Assembly: GCF_900095735.1 (NCBI RefSeq)
Contig: NZ_FNLO01000005.1
Span: forward strand, 124,001 to 188,000
From: Chitinasiproducens palmae
GTDB lineage: Bacteria; Pseudomonadota; Gammaproteobacteria; Burkholderiales; Burkholderiaceae
Direction of reading: 5' to 3'
DNA length: 64,000 nucleotides
Made by a program: the position numbers and the translations under genes. Below are positions 7,307-15,954 of the stretch, piece after piece (within the stretch, counting starts at the first letter, position 1; the number at the start of each line of letters is the position of its first letter). The notes under the pieces are model-generated. The model was not told the DNA's origin and searched no databases. It saw only the letters and a program-made list of their open reading frames with translations.

Positions 7307-8905
7307 TCAGCCCGCGCGACCGGCCACCGGCGCCGCGCTCGCCGCCGGAGCAGTGACCGATTCGGTGACCGATTCAGTGACCGGTTCAGCAACCGGTCCG
7401 GTGGCGGCATCGGCGGCCGGCGCGCCGGCCGCCGATGCTGACGACGCAGGCGATGCAGGCGACGTAACGTGGCTGACATCGCCGTCCCACCCGCCGCCCA
7501 GCGCCTTCACCAGACCGGCGCTGGCGACCATGCGCCGGCCCATGGTCTCGACCAGACTCTGCCGCGATGAGAACAGGGTGTTTTGCGCGGTCAGCACGTC
7601 GAGGAAGGTGACGGTGCCCGCCTTGTAGCTGTTGTTGACGATGGCCAGCGCCTGCGTTGCCGATTCGACCGCCGCACGACGGATCGTCGCCTCGCGCGCC
7701 AGCACGCGCAGTGTCGCCAACTGGTCCTCGACGTCCTGGAACGCTTCGAGCACCGCCTGCTTGTAGAGCGCGACCTGGTTGTCGTAATCGGCGCGGTTGG
7801 CCTCCACCTGCGCCCGGCGCGCGCCCGCATCGAACAGGGTCGCGGCCAGCGACGGCCCGAGCGACCAGAAACGGGCCGGCGCGGTCAGCCAGTTTGAGAA
7901 CGTGCTGCTCTGGAAGCCACCTTGCGCGTCAAGCGTCAACGTCGGGAAAAAGGCGGCCTGCGCCACGCCGATCTGCTCGTTGGCGGCGGCGGCACGCCGC
8001 TCCGCCACCGCGACGTCCGGCCGGCGCTCGAGCAGCGTCGACGGCAGCACCGCGGGGATGCTCGGCGGCTCCGCATCCAACGGCGCGGCGGCCAGCGAGA
8101 AAGTCGACGGGTTGGTGCCCACCAGCACCGCGATCGCGTGTTCATAGGTGGCGCGCGTGCTCTGGTTGTCGAGCGCGGCAGCCTCCGCCGATTGCAACTG
8201 GGTCTGCGCCTGGATCACGTCGGCGCGGCCGACCACGCCCTGCGCATACCGGTTCTGCGTCAGCGTCAGGCTCTGACGATAGGCCGCGACGGTGTCGTCC
8301 AGCAGGGCCTGCAGCGCATCCGCGGCGCGCAACTGGAAATACGTCTGGGCCAGCGTGGTCTGCGCCGACAGGCGGGCATTGGCGACCTGCGCGGCGGCCG
8401 ACTCCGCGCTGGCTCGCTGTGCGGCGGTGCCGCGCCGGACGCTGCCCCATACGTCCAGTTCCCAGGACGCGGCGAGATTGGCCGTGTAGGAGTTGCGCAC
8501 GCTGCTCGACGATCCGCCGTAATAGCTGCTCGCGGCGGTACTGCCGCCGCCGTTGCTGCTGCGGGTCCGGCTGGCGTTTGCGCTGACAGTCGGAAACAGT
8601 CCGGCGCGCGCGTAGTCCACCAGCGCGCGGGCCTGGCGCCACGATGCTTCGGCCGCCGCCAGATTCTGATTCGACACGTCGACCCGCTCGATCAGCGCAG
8701 CGAGGGTCGGATCGTCGAACACCCGCCACCAGTCGCCGCGTGGCAGCGCGTCGGCCGGCTGTGCGACCTTCCAGCCGTTATCGGCTTCCTTGAAACTGGC
8801 CGGCACCGAAGTCTCGGGCCGCACGTAGTCAGGCCCGACCATGCAACCGGCCAGCGCGGTCAGCGCCACGCAACAGACACTCGCTGTCGCCATGCCACGC
8901 GGCAT
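7307..8905 (-). CDS. Outer-membrane efflux factor, NodT/OprM-type lipoprotein
   Basis: A 532-residue outer-membrane channel subunit of a tripartite exporter. The lipobox LAGC places the acylated Cys near residue 21 if the start is 8905; a start at 8971 is possible but gives a long leader, and neither has a good ribosome-binding site. GPDYVRPETSVPASFKE and the paired OEP domains (ASWELDVWGSVRRGTAAQR and LERRPDVAVAERRAAAANE) are typical. The C-terminus ends in an Ala/Val/Pro/Thr-rich tail of about 55 residues, partly built by a 12-bp tandem repeat and absent from most relatives. No RND pump or adaptor gene adjoins it, so it probably serves pumps encoded elsewhere. Confidence 0.9.
   Translation of the reverse strand: MPRGMATASVCCVALTALAGCMVGPDYVRPETSVPASFKEADNGWKVAQPADALPRGDWWRVFDDPTLAALIERVDVSNQNLAAAEASWRQARALVDYARAGLFPTVSANASRTRSSNGGGSTAASSYYGGSSSSVRNSYTANLAASWELDVWGSVRRGTAAQRASAESAAAQVANARLSAQTTLAQTYFQLRAADALQALLDDTVAAYRQSLTLTQNRYAQGVVGRADVIQAQTQLQSAEAAALDNQSTRATYEHAIAVLVGTNPSTFSLAAAPLDAEPPSIPAVLPSTLLERRPDVAVAERRAAAANEQIGVAQAAFFPTLTLDAQGGFQSSTFSNWLTAPARFWSLGPSLAATLFDAGARRAQVEANRADYDNQVALYKQAVLEAFQDVEDQLATLRVLAREATIRRAAVESATQALAIVNNSYKAGTVTFLDVLTAQNTLFSSRQSLVETMGRRMVASAGLVKALGGGWDGDVSHVTSPASPASSASAAGAPAADAATGPVAEPVTESVTESVTAPAASAAPVAGRAG
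7351..7398. repeat. 12-bp tandem repeat, four degenerate copies, in the efflux-factor gene
   Basis: Four consecutive units of the type CAGTGACCGATT lie at 7351-7362, 7363-7374, 7375-7386 and 7387-7398 with one to four differences each. They encode a repeated (P/S)V(T/A)E tetrapeptide in the C-terminal tail of the outer-membrane protein. Confidence 0.85.
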
Positions 8906-9280
8906 GAACCGGGAAGGCGGGACGAAGGCCTGCAACTGGGACAGTGGCGGAACGCGGAACCGAATGGACATGTTGGCAAGAAAGGCGACGGCGAGACGGG
9001 CGGGGGTTGGGCTGCTGGGCTGCCAGGTGGCTCGGTTGTGGCGGGAACGGTATCGGCTGCGCGCCGACGAGGCGTCATGGCCGCGATGGACGCAACCGCA
9101 CCGCGAAGTGCCGCGCGGTCCGTGATTGCCGCGCTCCGCGCAGCACGGAGACCGCAAGCGTAGACCAAATCGCCCGCCGATGTGTGCCGTCCAGATTACG
9201 CGATTTTGCGGCGCACTGTCCCGTCGGATCGCTCGCGCCGCCTGGCGCCGGCGCGCGGCTGGATTGCCGGCCGGCGCGGC
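8906..9280. other. Spacer between the efflux-factor gene and gspN
   Basis: About 375 bp. It should hold the efflux-factor promoter and the 3' end of the gsp transcript. I see neither a clear promoter nor a T-tailed hairpin. An in-frame extension of the efflux-factor gene reaches into it. Confidence 0.4.
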
Positions 9281-10078
9281 TCAGCGCCGGAAGGTCAGGC
9301 GCGCCTCACCGTCGCGTTGCAGCGGCCCGAGCAGGCCGATCAGCCCGCGCAACGCCGGCAGCCGGTCGGCCTCCGCCCGCGCGGTCCCGTCGAAGCGGAA
9401 GCCGGCGCCATCGCCGCGGCCGCTACCGTCGAGCAGCAGCGGCCCCTTCAACGTGCTCAGCGCCAGATCGAAGGTGCCGGCCGCGGCCTCGATGCGCACG
9501 CGATAGTCGCCCAGCGGCGCGACACGCGACACGGCCGAACGGGTGTCGCGCAGCGTCAACGTCGCCTGGCCCGCGCTCCGCCCTGCCGTCACGCGCCAGG
9601 GCGTCCAGTCGGCGCGCAATTCACCGTTCAATGCCAGCGTGTTGAACGGCGCCCCAAGTCCCTCGAACAGGCTGACCGGCAAACGCATGCTGCCCGCGGA
9701 CAAGGTGGCGCCGGCGGGGCGTGCGTCGAGACGCACCGGCTCGCTCATGGCCTCGTCATGCGACAGGTCGATTCGCAACGTGCCCAACAGCAGGGGCAGG
9801 ACGTGCGTGCGCCATTGCAGCCGCCCTGGCAGCAGCGTTGCGGTACGGGCGTCGGGACCCGCGCTGAGCTGCAAGGTGGCCGCGCCGCGCCACACCGTGC
9901 CGCTCGCGCCGACCAAAGCGATGCGTGCGCCGGTCAGCCGCGCAACCTGCGGCGTCAGCCACGCCGCAGGCAGGATGGCCAGCGTGGTGAGCCCGCAGCT
10001 GAGCAGGGCGACGACGCACCATGGCCAGGCCTGCCGTAGCCGCGTGGCGCGCGGGCGCGCCGCTGCGCGACGCTTCAT
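9281..10078 (-). CDS. gspN: Type II secretion system protein GspN
   Basis: A 265-residue inner-membrane protein: one N-terminal transmembrane helix (about residues 18-40) after an Arg-rich cytoplasmic stretch, then a periplasmic beta-rich domain (GASGTVWRGAATLQL, LPGRLQWRTHVLPLLLGTLRIDL) typical of GspN. It is the last gene of the gspG-N transcript and its start overlaps the gspM stop by four bases. GspN is an accessory subunit that many type II systems lack; it is thought to support the inner-membrane platform. Confidence 0.9.
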   Translation of the reverse strand: MKRRAAARPRATRLRQAWPWCVVALLSCGLTTLAILPAAWLTPQVARLTGARIALVGASGTVWRGAATLQLSAGPDARTATLLPGRLQWRTHVLPLLLGTLRIDLSHDEAMSEPVRLDARPAGATLSAGSMRLPVSLFEGLGAPFNTLALNGELRADWTPWRVTAGRSAGQATLTLRDTRSAVSRVAPLGDYRVRIEAAAGTFDLALSTLKGPLLLDGSGRGDGAGFRFDGTARAEADRLPALRGLIGLLGPLQRDGEARLTFRR

Positions 10079-10575
10079 GGCGCGCCCGCCGGCCGCAGCG
10101 TCGCATTCACGTCGACACGGCCAGGCCGGTCCGGGTCGTCGAACGTGGTGAACTGCGCCTCGGCCAGCCGTACCCGGTACTGCAGGCGCACGTCGTCGAG
10201 CCAGCCGACGAACTGCCCGAACGCCACGTTCTTCAGTTGAACCCGTACGCCGTCACTGCCGCTCGACACTTCTCCGCCTGCAATGGCCCGCGCCACCAGC
10301 GCGGCCTGCAGCGCGTCGCGCAGCCCGTCGCCGGACGGCACCGAGCGGCTTGCGCGCGGCCGCAAGCGTTGTGCGTCCTGGGCCTGCGCCTGCATCACCG
10401 CGAGCTGGCGCGCCTTGCCGGGCAACGCCGCCGCGGCCGCCGCGCGGCCGTTGACGGCCGGCGCCAGCAGTACCGCGTAGAAGAAGTAGGCGGCCAGACA
10501 GGAGGCCAGCACCGCCAGCAGGATGCGCTCGCGCGGCGAGCGCGCGGCGAGCCAATCGTCGAATCGATCCTTCAT
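10075..10575 (-). CDS. gspM: Type II secretion system protein GspM
   Basis: A 166-residue bitopic protein: a short cytoplasmic start (FDDWLAARSPRERILL), one transmembrane helix (about residues 19-40), an Ala-rich coiled-coil-like stretch and a small periplasmic ferredoxin-like domain (FGQFVGWLDDVRLQYRVRLAEAQF). GspM pairs with GspL in the inner-membrane platform. The gene overlaps both gspL and gspN by four bases, implying coupled translation. Confidence 0.92.
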   Translation of the reverse strand: MKDRFDDWLAARSPRERILLAVLASCLAAYFFYAVLLAPAVNGRAAAAAALPGKARQLAVMQAQAQDAQRLRPRASRSVPSGDGLRDALQAALVARAIAGGEVSSGSDGVRVQLKNVAFGQFVGWLDDVRLQYRVRLAEAQFTTFDDPDRPGRVDVNATLRPAGAP

Positions 10576-11987
10576 TGAGCGGCTCCCGGTGTCGCCTGCC
10601 GCACGTTCCAGCGCTGGCCGGCACCCGTACCGCGCAGGCCGTTGCGCGCCAGCCGCTCGCCGAAGCCGGCGTCGATCTGGCTGCCGGGCCGGAACACGAC
10701 CTCCAGCGCGCGGTCGCGGTAGGTCATCGAAGCGATGGCCGTCGCCGGGATCGCGCCGAGCGAGCGGGCCAGGCCATCGGCGAGCGGCAGGAAGTCGTCG
10801 GGCGACAACTCGCCGACCGCCGTGCGCAGCGTCGCCAGTTCGCGGCTCATCTGCTGCGGTGGATCGAGCACGACGGTCAGTTTCGGAAACGCGTCGAGCA
10901 GCGTCTGCGTCATGCGTTCATCGAGCCGCTGGTTCTCGCGGCGCAGACGCCACCAGTCTAGGTTCACACCGACCGTCGCAACCAGCAGCGCGGCGGCCAG
11001 GAAGCCGATTGCCCAACGCATCCGCCGCGCCAGTGCGGCGGGGCCGCGCCCGTCGCCGACGAACTCGAACTGGCGCAGGTCGTGCGGACAGGCCAACGCG
11101 CCGGCAGCCTGCTGGGCGCTGGACAGCATCCGTGCCGCCAGTGCATTGGCGATCGGCGCATCGGGCGTATCGAGCCAGATCGCCTCGGACGGATCGACGC
11201 CAAGCGCGCCGGCGGTCGCGGCGAAGTCCTGCGGCGCCACGTGCAGCCCCTCGGCCAAGGCCGGCTCGTGCCGCACGATCAGCTCGAGGCCGGACAGGCC
11301 GTCCTCCGCGACGAATAGTTGAGCCGGACTGGCAGGCACACCGCTCGGCAGGCTGACGGGTTCGCCCGGCTCGCCGGACTCTCGGCGCGCCGGCGTGGCC
11401 AGTTGCGGCTCGCTGCGCGCCGCTGCGGATACCGGCGCGGTCGACGGCGCCAGCATCGGCTCCGCCAGCGCGGCGGTCCCGTAGCCGGGCAAGGTCAGCG
11501 CCTGGGCGACGAAACGCACCGCACCGCGCGCTGCGAAGGAATCGACCAGGAACGCGAACCAGGCCCGGTCGATCACCGCCACCACGTCCGGGTGGACGTC
11601 GTCGCGATCCGCGCGCAGGCCTCGCCACAGCGCAAAGTGGCAGCGCTGGGGATCCTGCAGCAATGCATCCTCGACCAGGTTCGGGAGCGCCAGACGCAGG
11701 CGGCTGGCCGGCAGCGGCGGCACCTTCGCCGGCAGCAGCAGGGTATCGGCGGCCGCGACCACCGCGACGGTGCGCCGCGCCGGCGGCAGCAGCTCGCGCG
11801 GTGCACGGCCCTGGTTGACCAGCGCGCCCTGGCTGTCGCACAGCACGAAGCCCAGCGCCGGCAGCCGCCAGCCGTCCGGGACGGGCAGGGGCACGGACGC
11901 GGCAGGCAGGCTGCCCGGCTCGTCACCCAGCGCGTCGAGCGGCACACAGGCCCGCGCGGGTGGGAGGAAAACGATCAAGGTGCTCAA
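10572..11987 (-). CDS. gspL: Type II secretion system protein GspL
   Basis: A 471-residue protein that recruits the GspE ATPase to the membrane. A cytoplasmic actin-like domain (about residues 1-330) is followed by a transmembrane helix (AIGFLAAALLVATVGVNLDWW) and a periplasmic domain with a GspM-like fold. The start is a TTG at 11987: the product then begins MSTLIVFLPP, the opening typical of this family, and no ATG is better placed. The middle contains an Ala/Pro-rich stretch near residues 175-225 that looks disordered. Confidence 0.92.
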   Translation of the reverse strand: MSTLIVFLPPARACVPLDALGDEPGSLPAASVPLPVPDGWRLPALGFVLCDSQGALVNQGRAPRELLPPARRTVAVVAAADTLLLPAKVPPLPASRLRLALPNLVEDALLQDPQRCHFALWRGLRADRDDVHPDVVAVIDRAWFAFLVDSFAARGAVRFVAQALTLPGYGTAALAEPMLAPSTAPVSAAARSEPQLATPARRESGEPGEPVSLPSGVPASPAQLFVAEDGLSGLELIVRHEPALAEGLHVAPQDFAATAGALGVDPSEAIWLDTPDAPIANALAARMLSSAQQAAGALACPHDLRQFEFVGDGRGPAALARRMRWAIGFLAAALLVATVGVNLDWWRLRRENQRLDERMTQTLLDAFPKLTVVLDPPQQMSRELATLRTAVGELSPDDFLPLADGLARSLGAIPATAIASMTYRDRALEVVFRPGSQIDAGFGERLARNGLRGTGAGQRWNVRQATPGAAQ

Positions 11988-12089
11988 TTCAGAATCCGGT
12001 CAGGGACGGGTTCGGGCCGACGGTAGAACGGGGCGGATGCGGTCCATGCAGGCACGCGGTCGCAACAATGCCATCCTCTTTTGCTCCTG

Positions 12090-13190
12090 TCATGACTCGT
12101 CGACGCTGACGATGCGCGTTGCATGCGTGCGTGGATCGCGGAAGATCAACGCCACGCGCGTCAGTTCCGCCCGCTCGTGACGAATCGTGCCGCGCACGAA
12201 GAAAAAGCGCGTGGTGACGTCGAACCGGTCCGACGACAGTTGCACGTCCTTCACGAAGCGCTGCAGACGCAGTTGCGCGTCGCCGATATTCAGGAAAAAC
12301 GCCTGCTCGCGATTCGCCACGAGCGCCTGCGCCGCCTCCAGTGGCAACTCGATCACCGACGCGGCGATGACTTCGGCGCTGGCGGTGTTCAGGTTGATCG
12401 GCGTGGGCATCGGCAACACGGTGACGAACGGTGACAGACGTGCGATCACCTCGGCACTCACGCCGGGTGTACCGATCAGGTTGGCCAACGACGTGATCGG
12501 CAGCGGTCGGTCGGCATCCTGTGCGCCCGCGAGGCCGACGCCGTCACCGCCCGGTCCGCCCGTGCCATCGCCGAAGCCGCGCGCGGGGCCGCCCATCGGG
12601 ATCGATTCGAGCACGCGCTGGGCGATCAGCGGCGCGAGCTTGCCATCGACGCCGAGCAGTGCAAGCAGCTTGGCGAACTGTCCGAGGGACGCGTCGTTCA
12701 GCGTGCGGCCTTCCAAGGACACCGCAACAAGGTTGCGCAGGTTGAAGCGCGCCTGCGCGTCCTCGATGGCGCCGGTGAGGAAGGTCGCGTCGCCGTTGTT
12801 GCCCCGGCCACGCTCGAAGCGGCCGATGAAATCCGACAGGCGGGTTTCGGCGATCGGCACGTCCCAGACGCCTCCCAGATACGTGACTGCCGCGCTGTCG
12901 GCCTGCGCGCGCAGGATCAGACGGGTCCAGTCGAAGGCGCCGCGCGAGACCCACACCGCCTGCTGGCCGAGGCGCTGGTTTTCGACGCGGCGGATCTGCA
13001 CTTGTTGCCGCCACAGCAGGCCGCTCACCAACACCGCGGCCAGCGCTACGACCACCAGCGCGGTGATGATCGCGGCGCCGCGCTGCGGGCGGCGGCGCGC
13101 GGCGCGACGATGCTGGCAATGCCGGTCGCGGCGTTGGTCGCGCCGCTGGTCACGGCGTTGTACGTCGCAGCGTTGCAGGTCGCGTCTCAT
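12090..13190 (-). CDS. gspK: Type II secretion system minor pseudopilin GspK
   Basis: A 366-residue tip pseudopilin. The prepilin-type segment GAAIITALVVVALAAVLVSG lacks the usual Glu at position 5, as expected for GspK, and is followed by a large periplasmic domain. The leader peptide is unusually long (about 38 residues) and Arg/Gln/Asp-rich, with a repeated RRDQ motif created by a DNA repeat at about 13120-13190. The start overlaps the gspJ stop (ATGA). GspK caps the pseudopilus together with GspI and GspJ. Confidence 0.92.
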   Translation of the reverse strand: MRRDLQRCDVQRRDQRRDQRRDRHCQHRRAARRRPQRGAAIITALVVVALAAVLVSGLLWRQQVQIRRVENQRLGQQAVWVSRGAFDWTRLILRAQADSAAVTYLGGVWDVPIAETRLSDFIGRFERGRGNNGDATFLTGAIEDAQARFNLRNLVAVSLEGRTLNDASLGQFAKLLALLGVDGKLAPLIAQRVLESIPMGGPARGFGDGTGGPGGDGVGLAGAQDADRPLPITSLANLIGTPGVSAEVIARLSPFVTVLPMPTPINLNTASAEVIAASVIELPLEAAQALVANREQAFFLNIGDAQLRLQRFVKDVQLSSDRFDVTTRFFFVRGTIRHERAELTRVALIFRDPRTHATRIVSVDES

Positions 13191-13861
13191 TGCCCGACCA
13201 TCATCAGCCGCGTCACGACGCGCGGCGTGTCGCCCACCTGCAACTGCACTTGCAGGCCATCCAGTTGGCGCGCGGCGACGACCGGAACGACGTCGGCCTG
13301 CGCCCGCGCCGGCGGCGTCGCGGGAATGCCGTCAACCAGACCGCGTCCGTCGATCCACACACGTACGCCGAAGCCCCGCACGTCGTCGACCAGCGCCACC
13401 TCGGTGCCGCCACTCACGCCCGCCAGCGCGCCGCGCATCTGGCCGACGGTCGCCAGCGCGGGCGACGTCTGCCGCAGCAAACGGCCGTCGACGACCCGGT
13501 AGCGAATCACCTGCAGGCGGCGCGCGCCGTCCGGCAGGTCGACGCGCCGCACGATCATCAGCGCACCGCCGCGCAGTGCCACCGCCGCGCCCAGAGATTC
13601 CTCGTCGGTGGCGGCATGGCGTGCATCGGTGCCGATCTGGTCCAGCGCGGCGCCAAGCGCGCGCAGCGCCGTTATCTGGGCTTCGAGCGCGCGGTTGGCG
13701 CGTGCGATCTGGTCCAGCCCGCGCCACGACAGCACGGCGACCACCGCCAGCAGCGCGATCGCGACGAGCAGTTCGAGCAGCGTGAAGCCGCGCACTGGCC
13801 GGCGCGCCGGCGCTGCACGGCGCCGCGCAGCGGCGCGTTCAGAGCGGGCGCGTGACTTCAT
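13187..13861 (-). CDS. gspJ: Type II secretion system minor pseudopilin GspJ
   Basis: A 224-residue pseudopilin with an Arg/Ala-rich leader, the prepilin peptidase site GFTLLELLVA (Glu at mature position 5) at about residues 25-34, one long N-terminal helix and a globular periplasmic part. Its start overlaps the 3' end of gspI by 23 bases and its stop overlaps the gspK start. It forms the tip complex with GspI and GspK. Confidence 0.93.
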   Translation of the reverse strand: MKSRARSERAAARRRAAPARRPVRGFTLLELLVAIALLAVVAVLSWRGLDQIARANRALEAQITALRALGAALDQIGTDARHAATDEESLGAAVALRGGALMIVRRVDLPDGARRLQVIRYRVVDGRLLRQTSPALATVGQMRGALAGVSGGTEVALVDDVRGFGVRVWIDGRGLVDGIPATPPARAQADVVPVVAARQLDGLQVQLQVGDTPRVVTRLMMVGQ

Positions 13862-14279
13862 TCGGCAGCACCATGATGAGGTCGGCCAGCAGGGTGGCGC
13901 CGGTCTGCGCGCTGGTGACGCTCACTTCGACCTTGCGAAACAGCGGATTGGCCGTCTCGCTCACCGTCTGATGGCAGACCAACTCCAGCGGCCCCTGCGG
14001 ACAGTCGAACTGGGTGCGGCCGACCGGCAGCCAGGCGCGGGCCAGACGCAGCTCGGTCAAGCGATTGTCCGCGCTGTAGCTGGCCAGCAGCCGCGCGCGC
14101 AGCGCGGCCTCGTTGGCGGAAACGGCGCCGGCCGCACGCAGTGCGGCGCCGAGCGCAATCGCAATGATCGCTAACGCAACGAGCACCTCGACCAGCGTGA
14201 AGCCGCGCGCGGCCGGCCGCGCGCGCCGCCCTGCACGCGTGATCGGACTCCTGGGACTCATGGGGCTGGCGGGATTCAT
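13839..14279 (-). CDS. gspI: Type II secretion system minor pseudopilin GspI
   Basis: A 146-residue pseudopilin. The processing site GFTLVEVLVALAIIAIALGA lies at about residues 26-45 with Glu at mature position 5; the C-terminal part carries the family pattern NRLTELRLARAWLPVG. The ATG at 14279 overlaps the stop of gspH (ATGA). The leader of about 25 residues is rich in Pro, Ser and Arg. Confidence 0.93.
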   Translation of the reverse strand: MNPASPMSPRSPITRAGRRARPAARGFTLVEVLVALAIIAIALGAALRAAGAVSANEAALRARLLASYSADNRLTELRLARAWLPVGRTQFDCPQGPLELVCHQTVSETANPLFRKVEVSVTSAQTGATLLADLIMVLPNEVTRPL

Positions 14280-14755
14280 GGCCGCACCTCGTAACGGCCG
14301 TTGCCGGTGGTCCATACGACGACCTGGCCGGCATCCGACCCCAGCGTGACCGCGGCGGGCTGGCCGACGCTCTCGGTCCCGAACACGAGCCGCTTGGCGT
14401 CGTGCTCGCCCGCGTAATCGATGCGCGCCTGAGCGACCCCGCCGCGCCAGGTGCGCGGCCGCAAGAGATCGTCGCCGATCACCCGCCACTGGTCGGCGTC
14501 GCGGACCATGAAGCGGTAGCCGCCCGGCACCGGCTGCCAGACGACCGGCCGCGAGCGCAGTTGCGCCTCGTCCGACGCCGACTCGAACAGCAAGGCCAGC
14601 CGTCTGGCCTCGTCGACCAGCTCGGTGCGCGGATTGCGCGTGAGCGAGAGCGATGCGAGCGAGACCAGGATCGCGCCGATCACGATCACCACCAGCATCT
14701 CGATCAGCGTGAACCCGCCCTGTGCCCGGCTGGCCGCTCGCATTGCCGCGCGCAC
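14276..14755 (-). CDS. gspH: Type II secretion system minor pseudopilin GspH
   Basis: A 159-residue pseudopilin with the site GGFTLIEMLVVIVIGAILVS near the N-terminus. GspH joins the major pilin shaft to the tip complex. The GTG at 14755 is proposed because AAGGCGG lies just upstream; an in-frame ATG at 14743 would shorten the leader by four residues and is equally compatible with processing. It starts ten bases after the gspG stop. Confidence 0.9.
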   Translation of the reverse strand: MRAAMRAASRAQGGFTLIEMLVVIVIGAILVSLASLSLTRNPRTELVDEARRLALLFESASDEAQLRSRPVVWQPVPGGYRFMVRDADQWRVIGDDLLRPRTWRGGVAQARIDYAGEHDAKRLVFGTESVGQPAAVTLGSDAGQVVVWTTGNGRYEVRP

Positions 14756-14764
14756 CGTGCCGCC

Positions 14765-15220
14765 TTACATCCAGGAGCCGATATCCGCGTCGTTGCCTTC
14801 GCCGCCCGGCTTGCCGTCGGCGCCGTAGCTGAAGATGTCGACCTCGCCGTGCACGCCCGGATTCAGGTACTGGTACGGATTGCCCCACGGATCATTGGGC
14901 AGACGTTCGATGTAGCCGCCCGCCTTCCAGTTGTTCGGCACCGGGTCGGTGCTCGGCTTTTCGACCAGCGCGCGCAGGCCCTGCTCGGTGCTCGGATAGC
15001 GGCCATTGTCGAGCCGGTACAGGCTCAGCGCCTGCTTCAAACTGGCGATGTCGGTCTTCGCCGCGGTGATGCGCGCCTGATTCGGACGATCCATGATCTT
15101 CGGCACGATCAGGGCGCCGAGGATGCCGATGATCGCGATCACCACCATCACTTCGATCAGGGTAAAACCGCGTTGCCGGCGGCGTTCGCCGATGCGTTTT
15201 GCTTGTTGCGACTTCAGCAT
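14765..15220 (-). CDS. gspG: Type II secretion system major pseudopilin GspG
   Basis: A 151-residue major pseudopilin, first gene of the gspG-N transcript. It shows RGFTLIEVMVVIAIIGILGA with Glu5, and the highly conserved C-terminal half: ARITAAKTDI, LYRLDNGRYPSTEQGL, DPWGNPYQYLNPG and the calcium-site region DIFSYGADGKPGGEGNDADIG. The start at 15220 has an AGAGAG ribosome-binding site. The promoter should lie between here and the divergent gspC (15221-15433). Confidence 0.96.
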   Translation of the reverse strand: MLKSQQAKRIGERRRQRGFTLIEVMVVIAIIGILGALIVPKIMDRPNQARITAAKTDIASLKQALSLYRLDNGRYPSTEQGLRALVEKPSTDPVPNNWKAGGYIERLPNDPWGNPYQYLNPGVHGEVDIFSYGADGKPGGEGNDADIGSWM

Positions 15221-15366
15221 GGTTTCTCTCTTCGTAAAAACGGTCGAAACGGCGCCGCATCGCGCGGCGCGCGCGCTGCAGGGCCTGGCGCGACGATACA
15301 CCAGCGGCTCGCGCCAGCGCCGCAGATCGGGTAAAACTCGGTGCCGCAGTGGCCATTCGACGCGCG

Positions 15367-15409
15367 TCCCGGGGTGCATCCCGAGGTGCATTCCGAGGTG
15401 CATTCCGTC
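15367..15409. repeat. 12-bp tandem repeat upstream of gspC
   Basis: Three and a half units of the type TCCCGAGGTGCA lie at 15367-15409, ending 24 bp before the gspC start, in the gspG/gspC divergent control region. Confidence 0.85.
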
Positions 15410-15433
15410 ACGCGGCGGACGTAGAATGCGCGC

Positions 15434-15913
15434 ATGAACGCCTCTTCCTTCTCCGCACGTCTGCCCCGTTTCGGCGCCAGCCGCGTCGCGCCGCCGGCTG
15501 GCTGGCCCGAACGCGTGGCCGCGCTGGGCGCCTTCGCCGTATTCTGCGCGACGCTCACGTACTGGACCATCACCCTGGCCACGCCGCTCCGCCAGCCGGA
15601 TGCGGCCGTCGCCGCCACGCCGGAGCCGACGCACAGCGAAGCGGCCGGGCTGCTCGGCGGCAACCAGGCGCCGCAGCGCCCCCTCAAGCTGGTCGGCGTG
15701 CTGTCGCTGGACCGTGGACGCGCGGCGGCCATCATCGACGTCGGCGGCACCACCCGCGTCATCACCGCCGGCCGGGCAATCGACAACGACAACCGCCTGG
15801 TGGAGGTGCGCGGCACCTCGATCGTCGTCGAGGCCAACGGCGCGCGCAGCGAAATCCCGCTCAACACGCGGCCGGCCGGCGGCGCCGCTGAGACCACCGT
15901 CTACGTGCGCTGA
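15434..15913 (+). CDS. gspC: Type II secretion system protein GspC (short form)
   Basis: A 159-residue bitopic protein linking the inner-membrane platform to the secretin. It has a short cytoplasmic tail, one transmembrane helix (about residues 29-50), a Pro/Ala linker, and the homology region LKLVGVLSLDRGRAAAIIDVGGTTRVITAG ending at VYVR. There is no C-terminal PDZ or coiled-coil domain, so it is much shorter than the 270-300 residues of E. coli or Vibrio forms. It is the only gsp gene on the plus strand, divergent from gspG and convergent with gspF. Confidence 0.88.
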   Translation: MNASSFSARLPRFGASRVAPPAGWPERVAALGAFAVFCATLTYWTITLATPLRQPDAAVAATPEPTHSEAAGLLGGNQAPQRPLKLVGVLSLDRGRAAAIIDVGGTTRVITAGRAIDNDNRLVEVRGTSIVVEANGARSEIPLNTRPAGGAAETTVYVR

Positions 15914-15954
15914 GCGCAGCGGGCGCGCCGCGCCGGTTCGGATCGCCCGCCTGC

